Shown here piece by piece: positions 1 to 11,882 of a DNA stretch of 64,000 bases. The DNA comes from Erythrobasidium yunnanense. Taxonomy: Eukaryota; Basidiomycota; Cystobasidiomycetes; Erythrobasidiales; Erythrobasidiaceae. The position numbers and the translations under genes are program-made. The stretch is from NCBI GenBank assembly GCA_001600175.1, contig BCJC01000003.1, forward strand, positions 186,001-250,000, in the 5' to 3' direction. Within the stretch, counting starts at the first letter, position 1. Each line of letters opens with the position of its first letter. The notes under the pieces were generated by a model. It saw nothing but the letters and a program-made list of their open reading frames with translations, did no database searches and was not told the DNA's origin.

Positions 1-139
1 ATTCAAGAACTGCTCACTCTGAAACTATACTAACGCTTTGTACACAAAAGGCATCATCCGGGAAACCTATTCACCTGCACCGTCATACGTCCGCCATCCA
101 CCCTACCCCTTATAGCGAGGCCTGCAGCCTACACGATTT

Positions 140-2032
140 TTAATATACGTATCGGAATTGAGGATTCTGCGGGAGAAGACAATTAGCCTCAACCACAAAA
201 TGATCTGCATCACAATTGAACATACTTTGACATCCGTAAGATCGTCATCGTAAGCATTGTCGAAGGCCTCCTCGCCTTGCTTGTCGCGTCGACGATTCTC
301 CCAAATGCAGTAGAATCTGTAGACCCATGCCAGAAGGAAGGCTACGATCCCTGTGACTGTGACGATGAGAAAAGCAGGCTCGTATCGCGGCGCATCCTGT
401 GGCTTGAAGAGCAGAGGTCCGATGATGTTGCCCAAACAGTAACCGACATAGAGACCGGCTGATGAAGCTGTCCTCTTGGTGTATCCTGCAGTGTTTGCGA
501 TTGTCAAGCCCATCATGACTGCATAACCACTGCCATAAGTGGTCAGAGTGTAGCAGGCGTAGAGAAGACCGCCAGTGTTGCTTCTGGGCAGTTTCCACAG
601 AAGAATTGCTGATATGATGGTGACGAATTGAGTACCGGCGATGAGATAGCATCGACTCTTGGGAATCTTCGAAGCAGTATAGGGGACCAGAAGTTGGAAG
701 AAGCCAGCGATCGCACCAGCTGGCATGAAGAGTAGCAGGGTCGTCAACTGATTGAACCCTAGGCCTTGAATGATGATAGGAAGGAAGGAAGATACGGGAC
801 CCTGCGTGAATCTGTCAGTATGCCGCCGTTGGACTCCAAAAAGTCGGGATTTAAATCACATTGCATATCATACTCAATGTAGCGATTGAGAAGGTGAGCC
901 AGAACTTGGGATCTAGTAACAGTTCGACCACCTGTGATCCCTTGAAGTGCGAGTTGCGTACTCCAGCGTTGTTTGATCGCAGGCGAGCTACCATGATGTA
1001 TCTCTGACGCTCGTCAAAGCCTTTAGCGCTAACGGGGTCTCCAGGAAGGATGAAATAGAGAGCCAGACCCCATGCAATTGTGAGGGCGCCCGCCCAGTCT
1101 GCGTTCGCCATGTCAGAGGACTTCCGCTGCATCCTGGACACACCAGACTTACAGTACATGTATCTCCACGTCGATCCCGAGCCCACATGGCCCCAGCCAT
1201 AGTTGATGAGAGGACTGAATATTGAAGCTATACCTGTGGCGCTGTACCACATGCCCATGCGGAACGCTTGCTCATCCTTCTTGTAGAATGAACCCTGATT
1301 GGATTACTGTATCAGCTTGCATTGCCCCACTAGGGATCAGGGGACGTCACATACCACTACGACCATAAACATAGGGCTGATACCAGCTTCTAGAGCACCA
1401 AGGAAGAATCTTTGCGTATACAAATGCTAGGATAGTAGAAATCGGTTAGTACTGTCAAAAGACAGAGTTATATGCCAGCTGACCTGATAGTTGCGGCATT
1501 GAGTTGTCAACAGGAGACAGACACCCCAAATTGTGACAGTTCCAGCAGCTACTTTGGCTACCTTGAAGCGCTGAGTCAACCACATGCAGGGATAGGCGCC
1601 AGCGATAAATCCGATGTAGAAGATAGCGGCCGCGAACGAGTAACGATTACCAGTACGCAGTTTAAGGTCGTCTCGTAGCCCAAAGATTGCCTTCAAACAT
1701 GTGTCAGCACACTGCCTTCAAGACTTGACATGGTGTGGACCTACGGCTTGCGAAAGCATTGCCTTGTCGTAATATTGCAGACCGTAAGTAGCACACAGGA
1801 TTGGCATGAGCTTCCAGTCGACCCGTCTGGTGACTTTCCGTTCTTCTTCGACGGTCCATTCCTTGTCGCCTGCATAGGTGCTGACGATCACGGCACCCTC
1901 ATCATGATGGACTGTCTCGGTGATGGGTTGAGGTGTGGATGGGCCCTTGCTGTCATGATGGTCCATAGTGGCCTTCTCAAGTTCGGGGGAGGAGTCGCCT
2001 GGCAGAGCAGCAGCATCCTGCTTCGAGGCCAT
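140..2032 (-). CDS. MFS anion:cation symporter, allantoate permease (Dal5) type
   Basis: Plasma-membrane proton symporter of the fungal Dal5 family, which imports allantoate, ureidosuccinate, nicotinate or similar organic anions. The N-terminus starts at the ATG at 2032 (MASKQD), as the codons upstream offer no ATG. A charged cytosolic tail leads to the family signature RRVDWKLMPILC...YYDKAMLSQA, followed by about 12 membrane segments spread over at least six exons. The C-terminal motif is diagnostic: after removing an intron at 167-225 (GTATGT...CGCAG) the protein ends DDLTDVKNPQFRYVY, the usual Dal5-family tail. Without that splice the frame runs on into nonsense. The substrate cannot be told from sequence. 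It stands alone, with an alcohol dehydrogenase upstream on the same strand. Confidence in family is high; individual internal introns were not all placed. Confidence 0.9.
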
Positions 2033-2710
2033 CTTGTAGCTAGTCCTGGTCAAGCACGCTTAGAAGGGGGCCCTCAGGAAGAGAAGAAGTGGAGGAGAGA
2101 AAGGAATCAGAGATGAAGAAGGGGAAAGTGCGACTTATATGGTCTGCGGGAAGGAAACAGCGGAGCTTGGCAGGTGTGGCCCCAAGGCGGCCTTCAATTC
2201 ATGGGCCCTTCAGCCTCCATCCAGAGCTCGGTAGAGGGTTATGGGCAATACTTCAACCGTTACCACGGGGGTCCCTCAACAAAAGGCGAATGGAGCAGGT
2301 GCTGTCGGCTCGCCGAGTTCGCCGTGAGCCATTATGATTCGATCATTAGGGGCACTGAAGGCGTCGGCAAAGTTGCCAGAGGAGGAGAAAAGGATGGCCC
2401 GCTTTAGCCATTTCGTGTGAGCGGTTATTCCGTAAGCCTGCTTACCTACAATCTGGAGCGAAGCCGTGTGGGGCATTTTCGAGGCGGAGGCCCAAAGTTC
2501 GTCGTCCCGGCGAACATGCACTGTGAGCTCCAGGAGCTCCAGCAGAGAGCTGGAAGGATGAGGCGTCCATGCTGTGGCGTAGCTCCGCAACGTTCGTGCG
2601 AGAAGTAGTACCTCGCAAAGATGCCTTTACTACATCGTTGGAATCATGAAGTTGCGAGCATGTAGACCAGTCCACTGCTCCTTGCTGTAGATACTGCCTA
2701 CAATTCCAAA
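2033..2710. other. Intergenic, no gene seen
   Basis: This spacer lies between the permease start and the dehydrogenase 3' end. It contains only short overlapping open frames on both strands, with no family motif and no convincing spliced model. It presumably holds the permease promoter and the dehydrogenase terminator. Confidence 0.5.
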
Positions 2711-4127
2711 TCAAGACTGCTCATCCGGCAATAAAGCTATTCTTCCGTCAACCTTTCCATTCTCAAGATCGCGCAAGACTGACGGGAAGTCTTTCAATCG
2801 CTTCACTGAGACTTGAGGTTTGATAGTTCCAGCTGCTATGATCTGGAGGACCTGTTCCAGATCGCGCTTCTGCCCGCCGTAGCTAAAGATGTAGCTCAAG
2901 CGCTTTCGCGTCCCAATTTTCATGTGGATAGTGTTTTCGATATCGAGACTGCCAATGCAGAGCAGCTTGCCTCCTCGACGTACTACACAGTTTAATAAAA
3001 GAGAGAACAGTCAGTTTTGCCAACTGATGTATTCGAGAAGGGCGGGAGATCACGCTCACCAATCTGCTGCGCATCCTCGAAGGTCTGGTGAGTTCCGACA
3101 AAGTCGAGTACCGTATCTATGTGTAGCTTGTTTTCTTTGACGAAGTCTTGGATCGATTTGCCGAGCGGGACGATATCTTTAGCTGGGATTCCCAGGGCAG
3201 CCGCATCATCCAGTCGCTCTTGCTTGACATCAGTCACAATGACTCTTGCTCCAATCTCCTTAACAATTTGAAGAGCGTTGAAACCGAGTCCGCCTAGTCC
3301 AAACAGAAAACAAACTTCTGAAGCCTTCACTTCACCACGCCTGTGTATGGCATGGTAGGCAGTGGTGACAGCATCAGTAGCGACAGCAGCTACTTCTGGT
3401 GCGACGCCTGATATGGACAGTGGGTTAGATTAGCTTGATGAGGACCGTCCGTTGCGACATACCTTCAGGAACGACAATCGCTCCGCGTTCGTCGACAACG
3501 GCGTAAGGAGCGAAGAAGCCATCTTGCCCGATTCCACTATGATGTCCAATCTGGAGAAAAGCCAGGTCAGGTGAAGCCTTGACTTTGCCAGAGATAGCTT
3601 TTCATACCTCACAGATTTGAGCGAGGTCACGAGAGCATTCTGTACACGATCCTCCACCACATCCAGGAGTAGCAAGAAGCGCTATGACAGTGCCCTGATA
3701 ATAGTCACATAAGTAAAACGAAGAAGATGGGTGGTAGGCGGATTTGTTCACCTTCTTAAGGTCTGTCCTGGTAACATTGGCGCCCATCTGAACGATTTCT
3801 CCACATCCTTCATGCCCCTATGACCTGATATCAGCTGCAAAGTTAGAAAGCCGCAAAGAGGATGAACATACGAGCGTGAACTTGGGCTGAAACCAATTAG
3901 GCTGGACCTCTCTTGTTAAGAGAGAATGATCGCTTCGACATACTGTGATAGATTGTCAGCTCTATCTGACCTCATTGGATAAATTGTGCCTGACCGCCTG
4001 ATGCGAGCATCTTGACCAGGAGCTCCGTGGGTCCAGGATGAGGAACAGGGATCTCCTCCCATACAGCTTCCATATTGCCTTTGTGCTTTCTCCAAGCGAA
4101 CATCGTAGCTGGAATCGAGTCGGTCAT
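2711..4127 (-). CDS. Zinc-dependent alcohol dehydrogenase (MDR superfamily)
   Basis: Medium-chain dehydrogenase that interconverts alcohols and aldehydes or ketones with NAD(P). The start at 4127 reads MTDSIPATMFAWRKHKGN and enters the GroES-like domain. An intron with a GTCAGG donor splits the codon before the catalytic-zinc cysteine (V-CRSDHS), and the next exon carries GHEGCGEIV with the zinc-site His-Glu. The structural-zinc loop is GCGGGSCTECSRDLAQIC, with four cysteines. The Rossmann fold shows GLGGLGFNALQIV, and an acidic residue after the second strand (VTDVKQ) favours NAD. The tail ends ENGKVDGRIALLPDEQS. At least six exons are present. The physiological substrate is unknown. It lies in the same direction as the permease, but about 680 bp separate them, so co-expression is only a guess. 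Confidence 0.88.
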
Positions 4128-4811
4128 TGTACAGTTGGGTCCTGCAGTCAGGTTATGCAGTTAAATGGTGTGTTCGCAGGGAAGACTGGAGATGGAAGTA
4201 GAGGAATAAGTGCGTTTTCAGAGTTGTTAGCTGTGCTGCATAGGGAGAAAAGATGCGTGCTGGGATATCCTGAGGTTTCGGCACTGAGCCGGCAATGATG
4301 GCTTCAAGACCTTGCATTCTTCTGGCCCATGCTACAATCATCGTGCGACGTGGGAAGCAAGCGTGACGAGAGCATTACGATGAGGAATGTCATCCAGAAA
4401 GAGCGAAGTTGCGCCAGACGTCTGACGATCCCCAAGGCTGCTCGGGCCTTCTGGTGAAAGCGCAAAAGGCGTGCATTCAGCCTCCAGCGATGTTATTGAC
4501 GACGATTGGCATCCTTCTGGCTGTAGTAACGGATGCCTGACAGTCAGGCGAAACCAACAGTGCCGCTCGACAAACTGGCCTGAATACGTGACCGCTTTGG
4601 ACCATACAACAGCGCAGAGCCTTGATGCTGAGCATGGTCAAGATGAACTTGCAGTGTCTGTGAAGCCTAGGCGTGCTTGCACACCTGCTTACTCGGCAGT
4701 CGTCAATCAGTCAGCAACGGCCTAAATGCGTAATGGCAGCTTCTCTCCTCTCACCCTCTCACATCTTCTCCGACTTACCTTCAAAGCTTAACATCTCATC
4801 GTTCATCTATC
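4128..4811. other. Divergent intergenic region, no gene seen
   Basis: Head-to-head spacer between the alcohol dehydrogenase (minus) and the first aldehyde reductase (plus). It should contain both promoters. Short frames occur on both strands, but none has coding character or a recognisable motif. Its last 100 bases are pyrimidine-rich, as is common in front of fungal start codons. Confidence 0.5.
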
Positions 4812-6071
4812 ATGACAAACCATCATCTCCCTCAAGGCAGCCTGGTGAGACAACAAAAGTCGCTCCGCATTTCTGGAATTAGCTGAGATAGATCCCTCTC
4901 TCCAGATCCTTGTCACGGGCGCGAACGGCTTCATATCTTCACACCTTATCGATACTCTACTGCGACTAGGTATGCTCTACCTGAAAGTACACAACTTCCT
5001 GCCGTGAAGCTGAGAGCGAGACCTTCCCAGGCTACCGCGTTCGAGGCACAGTTCGCAACGTCGAGAAAGCACAATGGCTAGTAGATCTAATGAAGAAGCG
5101 TCACCCTGAAGGTCATCTCGAAGTGGCGCCAGTCGAGGACTTTACGAAAGATCACTGTTTCGATCAGGCAGTCAAAGGTATCTTCGCGACCCCTGTATAT
5201 AAAGCACAACAAAGCTAATTGTCTTGTCAGGCTGCAGTGGCTTCGTCCATGCTGCCAGCGACCTCTCCTTCAGCCCGGATCCACACGATATCATTCCTCC
5301 CGTCCTGGCTTCTATCAATCACGCCTTGAACGCTGCAGCGAAAGAGCCTGGAATGAAGAGCTTCCTGTACACCTCCTCTTCTACTGCCGCGACAAATCCC
5401 TATCCGAACAAGAAATTCCATATCTCGAAGGATTCATGGAATGACAAAGCGGTAGAAGATGCCTGGGCACCGCCGCCATACGAGAAGAGCAGAGCGTGGG
5501 CCGTGTATGGTGCATCCAAGATGCAAGGCGAGAAAGAAGTGTGGAAATGGACGGAGGAGAACAAGCCTAGCTTCAAAGTAAACACGATTCTGCCAAACGC
5601 AAATTTTGGGGAGATCCTTGATCCAGAGAACCAGTCGGCTTCGACAGCTGGCTGGATTCGTGCCATGGCCTCCGGAAACTTTGAGAGGGTCCAGTCCATT
5701 CCTCCTCGTAAGTTGCGCTCGATGCTAGACCGGAATCAAGCTGACGTTGCTGACGTTGCTTCGCAGAGTACTTTGTCAATGTCAAGGACACAGCGAAGCT
5801 TCATGCAGCTCTCGTTACCGATTTTTCGTACGACAGAGAACGCGTATTCGCTTTCGCTGAGCCTTATAACTGGAACAAGGTATTAGCAATAGCGAGACGT
5901 TTGCGACCAGACCTGGAGATCCCTGCAGACCTCGAAGATACTTCGGAGGATCTGTCTACTGTCGATAATGCGAGTGCCTTGGAGATTTTGAAGGAGAGAT
6001 TCGGACAGGCTGAATGGACCGGGCTTGAAGATAGTCTCAGAGAGAACCTTGAAGCTGTTCCGAGGAAGTAG
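4812..6071 (+). CDS. NADPH-dependent aldehyde reductase (extended SDR, Gre2-like), copy 1
   Basis: Extended short-chain dehydrogenase of the methylglyoxal/carbonyl reductase group (Gre2, dihydroflavonol-reductase-like), reducing aldehydes or ketones with NADPH. A tiny first exon (MTNHHLPQGSL) splices to ILVTGANGFISSHLID, the TGxxGxxG dinucleotide motif. RVRGTVRN supplies the basic residue that selects NADPH. The catalytic YxxxK is YGASK at about residue 170, preceded by YTSSST with the active-site serine. The end reads SLRENLEAVPRK. Introns lie at about 4845-4910, 4971-5006, 5179-5229 and 5710-5766. It is paralogous to the gene at 9046-10292, with the same tiny first exon and matching intron positions, so the pair arose by local duplication. 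Confidence 0.88.
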
Positions 6072-6198
6072 AGCGTCTTCTCAAATTCGTATCTACTAGC
6101 GTTCTGCATTCGCTGGTCTGCTTTGGTTTTGGTCGACCTTGCCTTTGCTGCACAACCAGCATTGACTTGTCGTTGGACAGTTCGTACTATCCTCTTGG

Positions 6199-8005
6199 AT
6201 GCAAGTGCTGTCGCAACGGAGGTCAACTCTGCGGGCTGCTTGGACCACTTTCGTCAACTCCGCGCAGACAGCTGTCAGCACTTCGCAGCAGCCAGAGCAG
6301 GACCAACCTTATGAGCGGATCTTCCAGCAAGAGAATGATGATCAGGAGCACACCACTGCCGTCAACGTCGGGTCAGCTTCAGCGTGGTGGGATTATCGAC
6401 AAGAACGATTATCGCTGGTCGAAAGCTATCCTTTCGCGTCGTTTCTAGCCATTCTGGGCACTGGATGGGTCATTGGACTCTTCTATGTCTATCCCTTCCC
6501 TCAAACAATCAGTCTCTTCATTGCAGGCGCGATAACACTCTCGGCCTGGACTGCCGTCCAGATCTACCTTATAGCAATCAACTACATTTCCTTTAAGGAG
6601 TTCTTGCCATTGAAGGAGTGGTCTCGAAAGAAGAGTGTAGCCTTTGGAATCTCTCTTCTGCTCCTCAGCTTTCTGGCAAGCAGAGGACTCACTCCTCCAA
6701 CAATCGACCTACCCAACCTCCCTCCTACCGACAAGTACTTCATTGCAGCTAATCTCTACAACTCACAAGCTATTCTTCCAAGATGGGAAGCGTCCTTGCT
6801 TCAGCTGGTGAACTACCGTAAGCACCAGCGATTATTCGTTCTTCATGTTTTAGCTCAATATAACCATTGTCTACAGTCGGTCCCGAGCGTGTCTTCGTCT
6901 CAATCGTGGAGAGCAACAGTAAAGACAGAACGAAACATATACTGGAAAGTATGGCAGATACTTTTGCCAGGAATGGCATCGCAAACCGCATACTATCCTA
7001 TGACGACAATACACGCTGGTGGCCCCATGGAGTGTCTCCTGAGCGTATATGGTACCTCGCGAATGTACGGAATCAAGTGTTAGCACCGCTGCAAGACGAA
7101 GACGACAAAATTCGCTTGCCAGATCACGACACATACACAAAGATCCTGTTTCTCAACGATATCTACTTCGACTGGCAGAGCATCGTTCGCTTGATAGACA
7201 CCCGTCTCGACACGCAAAACAACTCTACAAAGTACGATCTAGCTTGTGCAGTGGATTTCGGATCAAGCGGACTCTATGATACCTGGGTGGCCAGAGACGT
7301 CTGCGGTACACCCTTTAGGACCTTCTGGCCATACGTGAAGGATAGAGCTACCCTCCAGCGGATAAAGGAAGAAAAGCCGTTTGAGGTGGCTTCTTGTTGG
7401 AACGGAGTGGTTAGCATGCCTGCCGAGCCCTACCTTTGGAAGAATGCGACAGGGAGATTACATACGCGTGGTTGGCGTATGCTTGACAACGGTGCGCCGA
7501 AGCCGGCTGTTGACGCAGCTACCAAGCTGACTTTCGTTATGACAGCTACCTACCCCGGCTCGATAGCATCTCCCAACCTGACAGACCCTCTCCGCTTTCG
7601 AGGACCATCTACTCCAGCCTGCGATCATAGTGAATGCTTCCTGTTCAGCTACGACTTACATCGGCTCTATCACGGCATCCGACGGCCTCGCATTTACATG
7701 AACCCAAGCGTCAAGGTAGCGTACGAGGCCAACTGGTTCAGGTGGCACAACACTGTTCTACGGATACCAGCTGTAAAAGCATGGGTTGGTGAGTAGAATC
7801 GTTGAGCCAATCCTTGTTGCGATCCTCCGCTAATCACAGCCTGACTGCAGATATTTGGAGTCGAGGCTGGCCTCTGGTCCTTGTCGACTGGATTTGGGAA
7901 GCTGCTTCGCGCAAGCGGGACTACTGCACTTGGGCGGGTCTCAATATACCAGACCGCTGTCCAGCCTTACCAGGTCCGCACAATGAGGGGTGGCATACAG
8001 GGTAG
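6199..8005 (+). CDS. CAP59/CMT1-type alpha-1,3-mannosyltransferase (GT69)
   Basis: Golgi glycosyltransferase of the CAZy GT69 family, which in Cryptococcus includes Cmt1 (alpha-1,3-mannosyltransferase) and the capsule protein Cap59. The N-terminal 180 residues hold a cytosolic tail and three hydrophobic segments, the last (SVAFGISLLLLSFLASRGL) just before the lumenal domain. An intron at about 6820-6876 joins NYL to GPERVFVSIVESNS, the family's first conserved block. Then follow WYLANVRNQ, the FLNDIYFD motif thought to bind the metal and nucleotide sugar, CAVDFGSSGLYDTWVARD and FRGPSTPACDHSECFLF. A last exon starting at about 7851 gives a Trp-rich tail ending HNEGWHTG. Three hydrophobic segments are more than the single anchor usual for these enzymes. 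Acceptor and linkage cannot be inferred. Confidence 0.88.
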
Positions 8006-8192
8006 CAAAGGACAGATAGCTGTATTACTATATCGTTCAAACGAGGTCTGTACTAGTATTGATAGCAACAGCATTAGGTACACGTAGCTTCCCTATCCCC
8101 AAAACCCATGCAGGCATGATACATTTTGTCGTAGTAATACACTGTAGCTTAGACTGGCGTGGTTTCATAGTCCAAGGGCGCTTTGCCTATCT

Positions 8193-8768
8193 TCAGCCGC
8201 CTCTTCTAGTACTATGCGATTCCGACGGTATTGCCAGCGACGATGGAGCTCGATCTGTAAAGGGAGGATAAGCGCTTTTATTATATTTAGGTAGAACCGA
8301 GCTACGCACAAGCGCAGCCGTTGCCCATATACAGCTACACAGATTGAGTCAGCAATGGTCGACATGCTGGGACGGGGATCACAAGGCTTACGCAAGAAAG
8401 AGCATGATATAGAACGCCTGAGCACCTTGCGTACATTGCAAGTAGTACTCTAGATCTGTCTTTATGTAACCGGGATTTGGCTTGAATAGCAGGCTACCAT
8501 AATAGCAATCGCCGTGGATTTTATCGAGCGCGAAGAGAATGGGCGCAAAGATGGCCAAGCTTGTTGCAGCCAGCGCTACTGGAAGTGTACTGCGCAGCGC
8601 GGCGAACGCCAGGAAGAGGGCGACGCTGAAGAAGATGGGCGGCGATACACGTTCGCTTTCGATACCAGGGCTTGCCAGGAAGGCGCAGAAGAGCGAGAGA
8701 GCTGCCACGATGGTCTGGACATCACGCTGAAGCACGAGTGTCTTGGGCGTCGTTGTGATGGCTAACAT
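8193..8768 (-). CDS. MARVEL-like four-helix membrane protein
   Basis: Small integral membrane protein of about 170 residues. The ATG at 8768 is the first in frame after an upstream stop. Four hydrophobic helices are visible: DVQTIVAALSLFCAFLAS, PIFFSVALFLAFAALRS, VALAATSLAIFAPILFALD and AFYIMLFLACIWATAALV. The fourth is completed only after splicing an intron at about 8336-8391 (GTAAGC...TGTAG), after which the short cytosolic tail ends SHSTRRGG. Four helices, short loops and a Cys-containing loop before helix 4 fit the fungal MARVEL fold (plasma-membrane organisation, vesicle traffic), but no sequence signature is decisive. An extra 5' exon is possible. It is convergent with the GT69 gene (187 bp apart). 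Confidence 0.6.
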
Positions 8769-9045
8769 CCCAGTCCAGAAATCAAAGAGATGTCAAGGAG
8801 CGACCAGTCTCATGCCAGATCAATCACACCACATACAGACGGGACACATGCTCTCCTATCCATTGGTTACTCAGTGTCTGCTCGGGCACTCTGGTCGTCC
8901 AGGCGCACTAAAGGACGGAACCAAAGTCGAGCTGCTGATTAACGACCAAAGCTTGCATTCGGGCTTCAAGAAGGACCTGTGTGCCATATATCCTCTCTTC
9001 TTCTCTTCCATCTTTCTCTTTTACTCAGCTTAGCCTTCAGAGACG

Positions 9046-10292
9046 ATGACTAGCCTACTCCCCAAAGACAGCCTCGTGAGTTTGCGTAGAGCATGACTTG
9101 CGGTCCACAGTAGCCAAAGCTTCGCATTCGCAGATCTTGATAACAGGACTGAATGGTTACATCGCATCGCACACTGCAGATCAGCTTCTGACGCTTGGTG
9201 AGTCGGCAGAGCGTGCCAGTGCGAGCACAGCTGACTCTGCTTACAATGCTGCAGGCTATCGAGTTCGCGGGACTGTGCGAGACACAGACAAGTCAAGCTG
9301 GCTTCTGCCATTCTTCGAGAACAAGTATGGCCCAAACAGAGTGGAGCTTGTTCAAGTCACCGATATGACAGTCGAAGGCTGCTTCGATAATGCTGTCGTA
9401 GGTAGGCGATCCTATATCCGCAATCGCTGTGCGCCCCATGACTAACAGTCGCTCTTCCAGGTTGCAGCGGCTTCATCCACTGCGCAAGCGACGTCTCCCT
9501 CAGCCCGGATCCGAGGAAAGTTATCCCTCTGGTGGTCTCATCAGTCACGAATGCTCTGTCCGCTGCTGCAAAAGAGCCGAACATGAAGACCTTCGTTTAC
9601 ACCTCTTCTTCGACCTCTGCTTCGGACAAGATCATCGACAAAGTCTACGACATCAACAGCAAGTCTTGGAACCTCAATTCTATCGAAGAAGCTTGGGGTC
9701 CCACTCCCGACTCCTGGAGCGTCTACAGTGCCTCAAAGGCGCAGGGAGAGCAAGCCTTGTGGAAATGGGTCGAAGAGAACACGCCGTCCTTCACAGTCAA
9801 CGCCGTGCTTCCAAACATGAATCTGGGGCCTGTACTTAGCCCGGACAATCAGCCTGGCTCGTCAACCCAATTCTTCTTGGCGGCTTTCACCGGACACTTC
9901 GATCAAGTCAAGGATCTGCCGCTGCGTGAGTCCCCGCAAGTACCACAGGTCAAGCGAGCTCGCTAACACGTTTTGTGAATATAGAGTATCACGTCGATGT
10001 CCGTGACAGTGCTAGATTGCATGCTGCGCTCGCTACCGATACGTCCTACAATAAGAAGAGGGTACTAGCATACGCTGAAGCCTACTATTGGAACAAGATA
10101 TTCGCTATAGGTCGTCGCATCAGGCCAGACCTCGATACTCCTGCCGATATCGACAACAAGTCGGAGGACCTCTCTATCGTAGACACCGCTCTGGCTCTTG
10201 ACATCTTGAAGAAGCGCTTTGGACAAGATGGCTGGATTAGCTTCGAAGAGAGCCTTCGCGGAACTTTGGAGAAGATCCCTCAGCGAGCTTAG
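9046..10292 (+). CDS. NADPH-dependent aldehyde reductase (extended SDR, Gre2-like), copy 2
   Basis: Second extended-SDR reductase of the Gre2-like group. A 30-nt first exon (MTSLLPKDSL, 9046-9075) splices to ILITGLNGYIASHTAD starting at 9134. RVRGTVRDTDK marks NADPH preference. The catalytic segment is YSASKAQGE with the upstream serine in YTSSSTSAS. The end reads SLRGTLEKIPQRA. Roughly half the residues match the copy at 4812-6071 over the central domain, and intron positions match. The copies keep the catalytic residues, so both are probably active. They differ around the substrate pocket (LPNANFGEILDPEN here reads LPNMNLGPVLSPDN), which suggests divergence in substrate range. Confidence 0.88.
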
Positions 10293-10612
10293 TCGGCTGC
10301 CTTCGTTTCCTTCTGTAACTTACTTCCGACTCTGCACTTGCTCTCCCTCACAGTCTCTAGCTACTTACTTCAGCCGACGTCTTGCTGTCCTGGATCACAG
10401 GCGCTGACGGCTCAGAACCCTTTGATCTCACCTGGCTGACAGACGACTTCACTGATAGGGTGGGACTTGGCATTTCGGCTGATTCCCAAGCTATCAGGGT
10501 TCAAATACGCTCAAATCATTCTGCTGTACATCTTGTTTTTGTTCACATCAAATACACTCTTACACCCTCTCACATACAAACGTATACTCTCACACATTGA
10601 CTTTCCTGCAAC
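10293..10612. other. Promoter region of the first secreted paralogue
   Basis: About 320 bp of noncoding DNA. Its final third (an A/T-rich stretch with repeated CA and CT motifs just before the ATG) resembles the region before the second paralogue at 11700-11882, including the shared word ACAAATGCGCTCAAA / TCAAATACGCTCAAA. This indicates that the promoter was duplicated with the gene. Confidence 0.5.
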
Positions 10613-11451
10613 ATGCTCCCTACCACCCAGACTATCCTCTCTATCTCAGCTGGACTGAGTCTCTCAATCAATTTTGCTTTGGCTGGACCTCTCCGCTTGC
10701 CGCGCGATACATCGCTGTTGGAGCGGGAGACCATCACCTTCAAGGCACCTGTCTTCGGTCCTTTCTCAGAAGAGACTGTAAATGGCGTTGAGCGCGACGC
10801 GACCGTGGAGGTCTGGAACAGCTTGGCCGGAGATGAATTGAAGGGCAAGTTCGGCTACAACAAAGCTGAGATGGCATTCCTAGATTTCAACAATTCAACA
10901 GAAAGGACAACTGGGGTAGTGATCGGTACAGGAGCTTCGAAAGAAGATCCCGAATACACCTATGTCAAGAGGTTCGGGGACGTTATGGTTGACGGGGCCA
11001 GCACTCGAGTTGTGGGTGAGTGGATAATATACCTCATGACCATAGATATAGCAGCCTTAACCGTGTCTTTCAGACATCCTCGTCGCCAACGAAGGGAAGA
11101 TGGTAGAAGCAGTCTACAGATGGGTGGAGCGTTTCAACTTCGATTACAGAGGCCAAGATGCATACGCTCTAGGTGATCGCCTCGGTATGTTTGTGCTCGA
11201 GGCTCCTTCGTCCCGTCTCCGCTGACGTGTCCACGCTCCTTGCAGAACTCGTTGCATGCACCGTTCTCGGCACTGAAGGCACGAAGAGCGATGCCAAATC
11301 CAAGTGTAAAGTGGTACATCATGCAGAATCTGAAAAAGTTGCAGAGACCAGACTGGCCACGGCCGAGTATACGGACACCTTTCAGAATCGTCCCGAGGAA
11401 CAGAAAGACGAGGTAAAGAAGCTTTGGGCTGAAGCTGTCCCTTCTGCCTGA
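10613..11451 (+). CDS. Secreted protein of unknown family, tandem copy 1
   Basis: About 250-residue predicted secreted protein with no family I recognise. The ATG at 10613 opens a signal peptide (MLPTTQTILSISAGLSLSI...ALA) followed by a dibasic-containing propeptide-like stretch (RLPRDTSLLERE). Core blocks are VEVWNSLAGDELKGKFGY, EMAFLDF, DPEYTYVKRFGDVMVDG, DILVANEGKMVEAVYRWV and ALGDRL. The third exon has two cysteines (ELVACTVL and SKCKVVHHAE) and ends KKLWAEAVPSA. Introns are at about 11016-11073 and 11185-11245. The same exon layout and blocks recur in the next gene, so selection has kept the fold. The blocks do not suggest an enzyme; a binding or structural role is only a guess. Confidence 0.75.
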
Positions 11452-11882
11452 ATCTTCTTCTGTCTGTATGTTTAGAGCCTGCAGAATGCCGTTGATCGTC
11501 TCGATGTAAGCCCCAACGCCAATTGCAAGCTATAAGGAGGAAGATATGTACTCCTTATCCTCCAAGAGATTATGTCTGACGAAAGCTGAGATTATCATAC
11601 TCTCTGATCCGCTTCACAGGCGCAGCAATCTACTTCACCCTTTCTCCCCTCCCAGGCTTGCAGACGAGGCTGCTAGAGGGGAAAGACTTGGCACTTTCGG
11701 CTGTCTTCCACGTAGCGAGCTGTCAGCATACAAATGCGCTCAAAGCGCTGGACAGCATGGCTTGTGTTCGTTCACCTCACAGTAGCACCTCAGCTGTCCG
11801 GAACAGTCTGACTCATACCCCCAAAGCACACATTCATTCACACCACATTACACCCAGTCATCTTCATCCTACCCTACACACA
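11452..11882. other. Intergenic, promoter of the second secreted paralogue
   Basis: About 430 bp between the tandem paralogues. There is no gene. The last 180 bp are similar in layout to the region before copy 1, including a GCTGTC/GCTGAT block followed by a CAAATGCGCTCAAA-like word. Confidence 0.5.
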
